The notes beneath the pieces were generated by a model. That model was not told the origin of the DNA. It worked only from the letters and a program-made list of their open reading frames with translations, and searched no databases. 19,897 bases of DNA, taken from contig MLAK01000624.1 of the NCBI GenBank assembly GCA_001839685.1, forward strand, positions 1 to 19,897. Reading direction: 5' to 3'. The number at the start of each line of letters is the position of its first letter. Position 1 is the stretch's first letter. Positions 1 through 8,191 of the stretch are shown here, piece after piece. A program made the position numbers and the translations under genes. This DNA comes from Tritrichomonas foetus (lineage: Eukaryota; Parabasalia; Tritrichomonadida; Tritrichomonadidae).

Positions 1-157
1 TTTTTTTGAAAACGCTATTATAAAAAAGTTCAGCCCTACCTTAAATTTCATATGATTGAAGATTTAGAAATAAAATAAACTCATTGAATTAGATAAAACC
101 GGTCTGTAAGCTATTCAAAAAGTTTCTAACGGTGATATGATTTTAAGCTTTTTTATT

Positions 158-162
158 TCATA
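158..162 (+). promoter_or_regulatory. Initiator-like motif of Rab-like gene
   Basis: TCATA matches the trichomonad initiator TCA(+1)(C/T)(A/T). It would start transcription at A160 and give a 14-nt 5' leader, typical of the very short leaders in this group. The motif is short and could occur by chance. Confidence 0.4.
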
Positions 163-173
163 AAAATAATCAC

Positions 174-791
174 ATGGCGGAAGGAACTGTCACCATCCGT
201 GTTATATTTGTAGGCAATACCAACGTAGGTAAGACTGCTCTTTATACTAGATACTTACAGAATGACTTTTCAGCCGAATTAGCATCAACTCTCACGCCAA
301 CGTCTTCGAATGTTCCAACAAAAACCCTGGACGGGAAAGAAGTAACTCTCCAATTATGGGATACTGCTGGCCAGGAACGTTTCCAGTCACTCAGCCAAGT
401 TTTTTATCGAGATGCAAATGTTGGAATTATTTGTGTTGATGGAAGTGATCCAGAAGGCTTTGCATCAATTCCAACTTGGAAATCGCGCGTTTTAGACCAC
501 GAGCCGAAGTGCCACTGTGTCGTCGCTATTACGAAAGTTGATCTTTGCGCAGATAAACGGTCAGAAATCTTCCAGCAGTGCCAGAAAGCCTGCGAGGAAC
601 AATCCATTAGTGACTACTTCTTCACTTCCGCCAAGACAGGCGAGGGTGTCCAGGAAACATTCGGAAAGATCGCAACAATCGGCGATACTGATATGAAAAA
701 GGCCGGATCAAGTGTCACAACGACAAACAAACAAAATTGTGTCAACATTGATTCGAAAGTTGACAAGAAAAAGAAGAGGAAAGGATGTTAA
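174..791 (+). CDS. Divergent Rab-family small GTPase
   Basis: Small GTP-binding protein of 205 aa, probably a Rab acting in vesicle traffic. The G motifs are visible in order: P-loop GNTNVGKT (14-21), WDTAGQE (62-68), TKVD (120-123, in place of the usual Rab NKxD) and TSAK (151-154). The switch I region is atypical: TPTSSN where a normal Rab has YxxTIGVDF. The C-terminus is a basic run KKKKRKGC ending in one cysteine, whereas most Rabs end in CC or CXC, so the lipid anchor is unclear. The ATG is the first in frame and follows an initiator-like motif by 14 nt. There is no sign of an intron. The GTPase call is secure. The Rab subfamily cannot be assigned, and a Ras-like or Rab-like orphan is possible. 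Confidence 0.88.
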   Translation: MAEGTVTIRVIFVGNTNVGKTALYTRYLQNDFSAELASTLTPTSSNVPTKTLDGKEVTLQLWDTAGQERFQSLSQVFYRDANVGIICVDGSDPEGFASIPTWKSRVLDHEPKCHCVVAITKVDLCADKRSEIFQQCQKACEEQSISDYFFTSAKTGEGVQETFGKIATIGDTDMKKAGSSVTTTNKQNCVNIDSKVDKKKKRKGC

Positions 792-1506
792 ACAAAAAAA
801 GAATTGATTTTAATTTTCGATATCGATTATTTTTTTTCATGACTTAAAAAGTTTCCCCGTGAACACTTTTCGTAAATTTGACTTTCAATTTGACCTTAAA
901 TGTTCACGTTAAAAACGAAAAAACGGTTGCCTTGGGAAAAAATATATTCAAATGAATAATTGACGAAACTTGGTTGAAATCTTATTCATATTTGGTTGTA
1001 ATGCAAAGAGAAAGATTGCGGCCATATTTGGTCCATTCTTTAGGTGAATTCGAATTTATGGCTTCACTTTTTGTTTACGTAAATCACGACTCATAATGTA
1101 GAGGTATACCAAAAAAAGAACGAATATTACAATTACTTATGTTAGTTTTCTTTTTGAGTGAAAAAAATTATTATTAATTATTTTTTATTAGTTTTAGTTT
1201 TGTTATTTAAATTTATAATTTTTAGTAGATTACTCATAATAGATTACGGCAAAAACTTATGCGAACACACCTCTGAAACCTGAATTTCTTTATGGTAGTA
1301 TTTCAAGCATCAACAGATAGTTTTCATTTCTTTGGGTTTTTTTTTCACGTTTTTTCTTTTCAGTTAACACAGAAATTTACAAGCAACCAAAGGAGTTTTT
1401 TCGATCATTGAAACATTTTATCTCTGAAAAATTGATTACCCTATCAGCTATATTGAAAAATTTCTGTTATCAAGAGTGTCAATATTTCACCTTCTATTTC
1501 GTAATC
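792..1506. other. Non-coding AT-rich intergenic stretch
   Basis: No credible reading frame or tRNA was seen. The only structure noted is an 8-bp inverted repeat, CGTGAACA at 858-865 and TGTTCACG at 901-908, about 70 nt after the Rab-like stop. Confidence 0.5.
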
Positions 1507-2100
1507 AGCGGCGGTTGGCTTATGTGAATACTTGATTTTACCGCTTTTTATTTGACCTTTTCATCATCAATTAATAGCGGTTGCTTATGCGAATTGATTC
1601 GCATACCGCTTTTTATTTAACCTTTTCATCATCAATTAATAGCGGTTGCTTATGCGAATTGATTCGCATACCGCTTTTTATTTAACCTTTTCATCATCAA
1701 TTAATAGCGGTTGCTTATGCGAATTGATTCGCATACCGCTTTTTATTTAACCTTTTCATCATCAATTAATAGCGGTTGCTTATGCGAATTGATTCGCATA
1801 CCGCTTTTTATTTAACCTTTTCATCATCAATTAATAGCGGTTGCTTATGCGAATTGATTCGCATACCGCTTTTTATTTAACCTTTTCATCATCAATTAAT
1901 AGCGGTTGCTTATGCGAATTGATTCGCATACCGCTTTTTATTTAACCTTTTCATCATCAATTAATAGCGGTTGCTTATGCGAATTGATTCGCATACCGCT
2001 TTTTATTTAACCTTTTCATCATCAATTAATAGCGGTTGCTTATGCGAATTGATTCGCATACCGCTTTTTATTTAACCTTTTCATCATCAATTAATAGCGG
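1507..2100. repeat. 65-bp tandem repeat array with internal palindrome
   Basis: Eight exact-looking copies of a 65-bp unit start at 1576, 1641, 1706, 1771, 1836, 1901, 1966 and 2031. A five-base partial copy follows at 2096. A diverged first copy of about 69 bp lies at 1507-1575. Each unit contains a perfect 9-bp palindrome around a 2-nt centre (TATGCGAAT/ATTCGCATA, 1586-1605 in the first unit). This is flanked by AGCGG and CCGCT, which can extend the stem across a bulge. The array ends abruptly at an N and a library adaptor, so the true copy number is unknown. Confidence 0.95.
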
Positions 2101-2139
2101 NCTGGCTCTTATACACATCTAGATGTGTATAAGAGACAG
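2101..2139. other. Mate-pair junction adaptor (assembly artefact)
   Basis: An N at 2101 is followed by CTGGCTCTTATACACATCT (one base different from the Tn5 mosaic end) and then the exact AGATGTGTATAAGAGACAG. Two back-to-back 19-bp mosaic ends form the Nextera mate-pair circularisation junction. This is not genomic sequence. It joins two unrelated tandem repeats, so the left and right flanks are not proven neighbours. Confidence 0.95.
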
Positions 2140-2221
2140 ACTCAACATTCAGTCGTGACTCAACATTCAGTCGTGACTCAACATTCAGTCGTGACTCAAC
2201 ATTCAGTCGTGACTCAACATT
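2140..2221. repeat. 18-bp tandem repeat
   Basis: Four perfect copies of ACTCAACATTCAGTCGTG (2140-2157, 2158-2175, 2176-2193, 2194-2211) are followed by a 10-nt partial copy at 2212-2221. The array begins exactly at the adaptor, so its left part is missing. Confidence 0.93.
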
Positions 2222-2960
2222 GGAAATGAACATTATGTTTGTACTATATCATAATTAAAGTCGATGATTATTCGATTATGAAAGTCCCAACAGTCTTAAT
2301 TCATTTGAAAAATATATGTTACCTCCGTTCATTAATGTTGATAATTAAGGAATTAACCATGATTTCATCGAAAATCAAATAAAATTACTTATTTTGAAAT
2401 ATCTTATCATATGTTTTTGTTTATGTTTCTTTTTATTTTATCTTAGTAAGGTACAAGCATACAGTTTTTCTAATAAACGACAGAATGTTTCATCACAACC
2501 GAATGTTAATTCATTTCTTAATGTGAAAGTTATACTACAAATATATGTACGGGGGGTTTGGGGGGCTCTGCCCCCCAAAATTTATGAACTTTTCCTTATG
2601 GTAGTAATTTGCAGACATTACGGTAAGTTATGGCTGTATAATAGATACGTTTTGGCTACAACTTTTGTCCATGCATTCCAAAAAAGAAGTTTTCGATTAT
2701 CTTAAAATTCATAGTTTTCATTTTTTCAAAATACTTTACGAACCTGTGCAGTCCATAAAAGAAAAGATTGGATGACTCAAGAAGCTTCACGAGGAAAAAT
2801 TATGTAGAATTATTATTTAACCATAAACCGCCTATTTTGGCTTCCAACCGATTCTCACATAATTATTCAATGTTAATATCTATCGGCTAATTAAAAATTG
2901 AGTAATTTACACACAAAAGAAATTTAAGCAAACGATAGAACATTTTAAGAATCCGATCAA
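2222..2960. other. Intergenic stretch with a signal-peptide-like open frame lacking ATG
   Basis: A frame open from 2349 to 2705 encodes a hydrophobic stretch (ICFCLCFFLFYL) but has no ATG before it; its first possible initiator is a TTG at 2394. It runs through the GC-rich hairpin at 2551-2579. It may be a gene relic, or the 3' part of something lost at the adaptor junction. I do not call a gene here. Confidence 0.35.
2551..2579. repeat. GC-rich perfect hairpin in AT-rich DNA
   Basis: TTTGGGGGGC (2557-2566) and GCCCCCCAAA (2570-2579) form a perfect 10-bp inverted repeat around the loop TCT. A further run of six G (2551-2556) lies just before it. The composition is completely unlike the surrounding sequence. 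Confidence 0.85.
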
Positions 2961-3589
2961 ATGTCTGGAACAGATTTCGATCTTCTTTTCAGTATGTTTT
3001 AATTCTAACATCAGAGGTTCTTCTTATTGGTGATTCAGGTACTGGAAAAAGTTGTCTTCTTATTCGTTTTGCTGAAGATATTTTCTCAGATAATTATATT
3101 TCAACAATCGGCGTCGATTTCAAGATCAAAACTATCACAGTAGATGGCAAAGTCGTAAAAATGCAGGTTTGGGACACAGCCGGACAGGAAAGATTCAGAA
3201 CAATTACCGCATCCTATTATCGTGGAAGTAACGGAATTATCATCGTCTATGATGTCACAGATCGTGAGTCATTCGACCACGTGAGCTACTGGATGAAGGA
3301 AATCGATCGTCTCGCCACAGCCGACGTATGCAAATTATTAGTCGGAAATAAGGCCGACCTCACCGAAAAGCGCGCAGTTACAACAGAAGAAGGACAGGCT
3401 CTCGCCAACCAGTTTGGCATCACTTTTGTCGAAACTTCGGCGAAAGAAAACACAAACGTTGAAGAGATCTTCGCCAAAATGGCCGAGGCTATGCAAAAGA
3501 AGGCGGGCGCACTTGTCGGATCGTCGGACTCGCAATCAGTCCCACTGAAGAGGTCACAGCCACTCCCAGACAAATCATCTTGCTGCTGA
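2961..3589 (+). CDS. Rab1-type small GTPase (spliced)
   Basis: Rab1/Ypt1-like GTPase for ER-to-Golgi transport. Exon 1 is 2961-2991 and exon 2 is 3015-3589, giving 201 aa, the normal Rab length. Splicing joins the N-terminal [10 protein letters not shown] to KVLLIGDSG in frame, restoring the canonical Rab1 N-terminus. Motifs: GDSGTGKS (16-23), switch I Thr41 in STIGVDF, WDTAGQE (63-69), GNKAD (121-125), TSAK (151-154) and a C-terminal CC (200-201) for double geranylgeranylation. RabF-type residues [16 protein letters not shown] are intact. Without the intron the P-loop has no ATG: the first in-frame ATG of exon 2 (3161) would truncate the protein before its GTP-binding P-loop. It points away from the 65-bp array and converges with the GH3 gene. 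Confidence 0.93.
2992..3014 (+). other. 23-nt spliceosomal intron in Rab1
   Basis: It begins GTATGT and ends TTCTAACATCAG, close to the trichomonad pattern of GTATGT at the 5' end and a fused branch point and acceptor CTAACACACAG. Removal joins ..TTC A and AG GTT.. to give Phe-Lys-Val in frame, as expected for Rab1. The unspliced reading has an in-frame TAA within the intron. At 23 nt it is near the minimum for any spliceosomal intron. Confidence 0.9.
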
Positions 3590-4172
3590 ATAAAATAGTT
3601 TTCGTCTCAAGCCTTTCTTTTTTACGCTTTAACTGTTTGCGCATTTTTATTGGGCCATAAACACTCGGCAATGTTTTAAGAATGAAGTAGAACAAAATGA
3701 CATTTTTCCGTCATGAAGATTATGGCCTCTTGTGATTGGTATTTTCTTTGATGATGTTCTTCACTTTATTTAGGGTTGTCTGAACTTTAACTAGATTATC
3801 CCTGTAGTGCCTGAGACGTTTCATTTCAAGAATTTTAAGATGACTTCTTTTTTTTTTGAAACTACACTCTAATTGAAGAAAAATCATTGATCCATAATGA
3901 GATAATTTCGAATCCAATTGACAATATTTTTTAACCAAGCTGTAACAAAAATTTTAAAAGCATGTATTATGGGAAGATAATGATAAAGATGTCGATTCAA
4001 AATCATGAATCCAAGTTATTTAAAATATCACTTTTTGATATTTGTCAAATTTTATCAATAAATAATTAAATCATTTGTTGGCCCGAAAAAAAAGATGAAT
4101 GGTTGCATTTATATTTCTGAAATTCTTTTACTAAAGATGATGTATGTAATTTTCACATTTAAATCTTTATTT
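3590..4172. other. Convergent intergenic region with a possible coding relic
   Basis: This lies between the 3' ends of Rab1 (+) and GH3 (-). On the minus strand, 3938 down to 3720 is open and its last 50 codons look protein-like (lysine-rich, coiled-coil character, for example HYRDNLVKVQTTLNKVKNII). The frame starts at TTG. An internal ATG at about 3890 would give a protein of roughly 55 aa. It could be a gene fragment or chance; I do not recognise it. Confidence 0.3.
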
Positions 4173-6329
4173 TCACTCAATATGGAATTTAATCTTTGAC
4201 TGGGTAGTTTGTGATGAACTGCTTACATGAAGCTCAAATTCACCTGGTTCAACAAATCTCTTTCCATTCGCATCGACAATGGAGCAATCTTCCATTTTTA
4301 GTGTTATTGTTACTTGTTTAGATTCACCCGCCTTAAGTTCTACTCTTTGGAATGCTTTCAATTCCATTTGAGCCCATGTAACAGAAGTAAGCTTATCTAC
4401 TATATATACTTGAACAATTTCTGCTGCATCATAACTTCCAGTATTTTTGATAGTCATTGTAATAGTCATTGTATCGCTAGCTTTATAAACAGTTTTGTCG
4501 GTTTTAACAAGTGAGTATCTAAATTTGGTGTAAGAAAGTCCATGACCAAATTCGTAAAGTGGTGCTTCAGTTATATCACTATAGTGATCACCATGCTGGC
4601 CTTTGATTTGGTTGTAAAATAGAGGTAATTGACCAGCGTGACGTGGCCAACTAACAGTTAATTTTCCTGTTGGGCAAATATCACCGAAAATTACTTTTGC
4701 AAGAGCTGTACCACCAAGCATTCCTGGATTAAATTGAGCAATTATGGCATCAGCTGCTTCAATTGCTTCAGTTGGAAGAACAAGTGGCTTGGATGATATC
4801 AAAACGATAATGAATGGTTTTCCTGTTTCAATGACTTTGCTAAGAAGTTCTTTCTGTTGTCCCATTAATTCAAGAGTTGCAGTGCTTTTAGTTTCACCCG
4901 AATATTGGAGATCATCACCTAATACAACTATTGACACATCAGCTTGTTCAACTGCTTCAATAGCAGCATTGATGTCTTGAATATCATCTGGTTTAATTCC
5001 AGCACCTTTAGCATATAAAATATCACCTGATTGGAATCGTTCTTTAATTCCATCAAGTGGAGTCACAGTACATTCACGTGGGTGAAGGTCTCCACCTTGT
5101 GAGCCTTTAGACCAGTCACCGAGTTGGGTAGCTGGATCATCTGCATTTGGACCAATAACTGCGACAGACATGATTTTGGCCTCATTCAGAGGAAGTTTTC
5201 CTGTATTCTTTAGAAGGACTAATGATTCTTCTGCTGCCTTGAGAGCTGCTTGGCGATTTTCTTCTGTACCAATGACAACTTTTGACTTATCAGCAATTCT
5301 GTCATCTTCAAACAGGCCTGCTTCAAATTTGGCTTTCAAAATTCTACGACATGAAATATCGACATACTTCTCGTCAAGTTTTCCATTTTTCACAGCGTTG
5401 ACGCATGCATTAAAGAAATCTGGTGTTTGCATAATCATGTCATTTCCAGCTTTGACAGTAGCAGCAGCAGCATCCTCCATGTTATCGAATATTTTTTGAC
5501 CTGTAATCATTTGTCCAACATTATTGTAGTCCGAAACGACGAATCCTTCAAAATTCCATTCATTTCGAAGTACGTCTGTAAGCAGCCATTCGTTGACGGT
5601 TACTGGTGTTCCATCAACAGCAACGTAGCCACTCATAAATGAAGCTGCTCCATTCCTGGCAACTTTTTCAAAAGGAGGAAGGAAGAATGAGCGAAGTTTT
5701 CTTTGTGATAAATCGGACTCACTAGAATCAAGTCCGCCAACTGTTTCAGAATATCCAGCATAGTGCTTAGCACACGCAAGAACACCTTTAGATTGATAAC
5801 CCTGCACCATTGCGTTTGCAAAAGTGGCAATTAAAAGCGGGTCCTCACCAAAGGTTTCATCGAGGCGTCCCCAGCGGAGATCACGAGCCATGCAAAGAAC
5901 TGGCGAGAATGTCCAGAATGGCCCAGAGTGGTCCATTTCGTCGGCTGTGATTTCTGCCATCTGCCGGATGAGATCTGTGTCCCAGGACGCGGAAATCCCA
6001 AGCTGTGTTGGGAAAATCGTGGCGCCACTGTAGAATGAATTTCCGTGAATTGCGTCAATTCCAAATATCATTGGAATTTTTAGTCTGGAATTTCTTGCCT
6101 TCATTGTCGCGGCAGCTGCGTCGTCGTCGAAGAGATAAAAAACAGCACCTGGATGTTGTGTTTCAAAGACCGTATCGAAGTCAAATCGTCCATCGCAACA
6201 TATTAATTGACCAACTTTTTCTTCAAGAGTCATTTGAGCCATTAAATCATCAATCCGATCATTTACGCTTTGTGTGGGATCGAGATAGATTGGAACCCTT
6301 TGAAGAATAAAAAGCAAAAGAGCAAACAT
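4173..6329 (-). CDS. Secreted GH3 beta-glucosidase-type glycosidase
   Basis: Glycoside hydrolase family 3 enzyme of 718 aa, removing terminal beta-linked sugars (beta-glucosidase or beta-xylosidase type). The ATG at 6329 starts a short signal peptide, MFALLLFILQ. The reading frame is open to 6362 but has only a TTG there. The GH3 N-domain shows RDLRWGRLDETFGEDP (149-164), AKHYAGY (187-193) and the nucleophile region GFVVSDYNN with Asp267. The alpha/beta C-domain follows (LVLLKNTGKLPL, GELSYSGE-like YSGETKST, QFNPGMLGGTALA), then a fibronectin type III-like end domain (ELKAGESKQVTI to EPGEFELHVSSSS). No membrane anchor was seen, so it is probably secreted or lysosomal. It is divergent from the saposin-like gene. 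Exact substrate cannot be read from sequence. Confidence 0.93.
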   Translation of the reverse strand: MFALLLFILQRVPIYLDPTQSVNDRIDDLMAQMTLEEKVGQLICCDGRFDFDTVFETQHPGAVFYLFDDDAAAATMKARNSRLKIPMIFGIDAIHGNSFYSGATIFPTQLGISASWDTDLIRQMAEITADEMDHSGPFWTFSPVLCMARDLRWGRLDETFGEDPLLIATFANAMVQGYQSKGVLACAKHYAGYSETVGGLDSSESDLSQRKLRSFFLPPFEKVARNGAASFMSGYVAVDGTPVTVNEWLLTDVLRNEWNFEGFVVSDYNNVGQMITGQKIFDNMEDAAAATVKAGNDMIMQTPDFFNACVNAVKNGKLDEKYVDISCRRILKAKFEAGLFEDDRIADKSKVVIGTEENRQAALKAAEESLVLLKNTGKLPLNEAKIMSVAVIGPNADDPATQLGDWSKGSQGGDLHPRECTVTPLDGIKERFQSGDILYAKGAGIKPDDIQDINAAIEAVEQADVSIVVLGDDLQYSGETKSTATLELMGQQKELLSKVIETGKPFIIVLISSKPLVLPTEAIEAADAIIAQFNPGMLGGTALAKVIFGDICPTGKLTVSWPRHAGQLPLFYNQIKGQHGDHYSDITEAPLYEFGHGLSYTKFRYSLVKTDKTVYKASDTMTITMTIKNTGSYDAAEIVQVYIVDKLTSVTWAQMELKAFQRVELKAGESKQVTITLKMEDCSIVDANGKRFVEPGEFELHVSSSSQTTQSKIKFHIE

Positions 6330-6810
6330 TGATAGATTTGTTAGAAAGAGAGATGAAAACAAGAAATGGTTAGATTTAGAAAAACGAAATTCTATGATTA
6401 AACGATTAAAAGTAATTGAATATTAATTCTATTATTTCAATATTTCCTGAATATTGACAAGGAAATTATTCAAAAAGTTTATTAATTGTTAATATTTTTT
6501 GTGTGAATAGGTTGATGAATTGAAAGAATTTTTGAAAAATTCAATATTTATCATTCAATTTGAATTGGAAACGATGAATACCGTTTTCAGATGAATGGAG
6601 ATTCACAATTCCGTGAAATTGTGAAGAAATGAGTTTCTCTTAGTTAATACGATCGTATAACAAAATATTAGTTATCAAACACTGAAATTTTTCAAGAATC
6701 TGAGTTCTCAAAAGGTCAAATTTCCAGTAAAATCAGGTGAAAAATTAACCATTTTTCTACATCATAAAATATTGAAAAACTCATTTCAGAAGATTTTATA
6801 AATCGTGAAA
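6330..6810. promoter_or_regulatory. Shared promoter region between divergent GH3 and saposin-like genes
   Basis: This 481-bp AT-rich spacer separates two divergent secreted-protein genes. It holds an initiator-like TCATT at 6781-6785 for the rightward gene and ATTCAAAAAG at 6468-6477, a 10-mer also found upstream of the Rab-like gene (113-122) and the IBD gene (9575-9584). No clear initiator was seen for the GH3 gene. Confidence 0.4.
6781..6785 (+). promoter_or_regulatory. Initiator-like motif of saposin-like gene
   Basis: TCATT matches TCA(+1)(C/T)(A/T). The predicted start is A6783, leaving a 28-nt leader before the ATG at 6811. Confidence 0.35.
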
Positions 6811-7440
6811 ATGCTCTCCTTATTTTTCGCTTTCGCTTTTTCGGCACCACGAAGGCCAGTAATCAAAAAAAGCTCATCTAACGACATTGATAACTTCGCT
6901 TGCCGTATCTGTTCTGGCGTACTCACCGGTGTTCGTGATTTGAAGACAAGATATGAAACAGAATCGGAAATATCCACAAATTTGTTAAAACAATGCGATA
7001 TGTTGACACAGTTAGACTCCGATTACCTCCCAATGTGCCAAGAAATGGCCACAACTTACGTTAAATTACTCATTCATTTAACCGATAAGCCACTCGAAGA
7101 TACTGCAATATGTGTCAAACTTGGATACTGCATTGATGATGAAGACAGTTTAAAACGAAATTTTAAAAGACTTGAGGCAAATAAAAAATTAATTACGAAT
7201 AAATCCAATAAATTGCTGGGTGAAAGCTGTGACGAATGCGAAAACTTTTTCGCTTGGGCCAAATCCAGAGGAGCATTAACAGTTCTTGGACTTTACACAA
7301 TGATTGAATCAACATGTCCAGTCAAATATTCAGAAATTTGCAGCAAAGTCAATTTGTTCAACATTGAAAAAATATTCGACTTGGTTAACTCACGTGTCGA
7401 AAACAGAGTTGCATGTGAACTAACAAATCTTTGCAATTAA
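6811..7440 (+). CDS. Secreted protein with two saposin B domains
   Basis: Protein of 209 aa starting at ATG 6811 (the frame is open to a GTG at 6805, which I reject). A signal peptide, MLSLFFAFAFSA, is followed by two saposin B-type domains, each with the diagnostic six cysteines: 31, 34, 62, 76, 101, 107 and 140, 143, 169, 177, 202, 208. Both domains have the paired CxxC start and the widely spaced central and C-terminal pairs. Saposin-like proteins bind or perturb lipid membranes. In phagotrophic protists they include pore-forming peptides used on ingested bacteria, while others are lipid-hydrolase cofactors. The two domains are linked by a lysine-rich spacer (115-135), a possible processing region. 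Which role applies here is not shown by the sequence. Confidence 0.85.
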   Translation: MLSLFFAFAFSAPRRPVIKKSSSNDIDNFACRICSGVLTGVRDLKTRYETESEISTNLLKQCDMLTQLDSDYLPMCQEMATTYVKLLIHLTDKPLEDTAICVKLGYCIDDEDSLKRNFKRLEANKKLITNKSNKLLGESCDECENFFAWAKSRGALTVLGLYTMIESTCPVKYSEICSKVNLFNIEKIFDLVNSRVENRVACELTNLCN

Positions 7441-7580
7441 ATTTTTTCCTGAATCATTAAAATCAATATTCATTCACTAAATAGCATTTTATTTCCAATA
7501 TTTTTTTGCTTGTTATAAGTTTTGCTCGGTTTGTCAAGGAGCCATGAATGATTTTTGTTTGTGAGCAAATTAGTTGAGAA

Positions 7581-7734
7581 GAATAAGAATAAGAATAGGA
7601 TAGAATAAGAATAAGAATAAGAATAAGAATAAGAACTGTCTCTTATACACATCTAGATGTGTATAAGAGACAGTAAGAATAAGAATAAGAATAAGAATAA
7701 GAATAAGAATAAGAATAAGAATAAGATAGAATAG
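7581..7734. repeat. GAATAA hexanucleotide microsatellite, split by adaptor
   Basis: Runs of GAATAA occupy 7581-7635 and 7674-7734, with imperfect units (AGGATAGAATAAG) near both outer edges. The middle is replaced by library adaptor, so array length is unreliable. Confidence 0.93.
7636..7673. other. Perfect mate-pair junction adaptor (assembly artefact)
   Basis: CTGTCTCTTATACACATCT (7636-7654) is followed directly by AGATGTGTATAAGAGACAG (7655-7673). These are two exact inverted Tn5 mosaic ends, the Nextera mate-pair junction. It is embedded in a microsatellite, where an assembler could easily accept a chimeric read. Confidence 0.98.
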
Positions 7735-8191
7735 ATATATTTACTATTAAAATTCACATATTTTTCATCTGAAATTGCTTAAGACATTGCCGAAACAACA
7801 GCAGATGACCTTTTTTCAAGATTAAAAAACTCATTCAGCCCTTTCTTCAATGCCCATTCAAAAAAGTTATGCGAAAAATCATAAACAGATGAATGCAGTC
7901 ACATGTTGCATTTATTTTCTCAATCATTGCAATGATTAAAAAACAAAAACAAAATAATCATTATGATAGAGATTTAATGGTAAATATAATAACTTATAAT
8001 GTATCATTGATCACGTAATTTAAATATTATTCCCTATTCCTAATAAAATATTTTTTCTTTTTCTATAATTTTATTATGGCAAATAACAAAACAAAAACTA
8101 AGAAAAAGTAAAAAATCAAGAAACACAATTATTTCATCAAATGAACTTTCTTCATGCAGCAAATAAATTCTATAACCAATATTAAACATTT
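7735..8191. other. Intergenic AT-rich stretch
   Basis: No coding frame or RNA gene was recognised. It contains AT-rich sequence and a 3' flank for the IBD gene, which ends at 8192. Confidence 0.4.

Noticed and set aside
1507..2100. CRISPR array
   Set aside because: Units are contiguous 65-bp tandem repeats without unique spacers, in a eukaryotic sequence without cas genes.
2394..2705. 103-codon frame with a hydrophobic N-terminal stretch
   Set aside because: It starts at TTG, has no ATG before the hydrophobic segment, crosses a GC-rich hairpin repeat, and resembles no family I know.
6330..6362. Upstream extension of the GH3 frame
   Set aside because: The extension starts with TTG; the ATG at 6329 gives a compact signal peptide directly.
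7470..7652. 60-aa minus-strand frame with Ser-Tyr repeats
   Set aside because: It begins inside the sequencing adaptor and runs through a microsatellite; an artefact.
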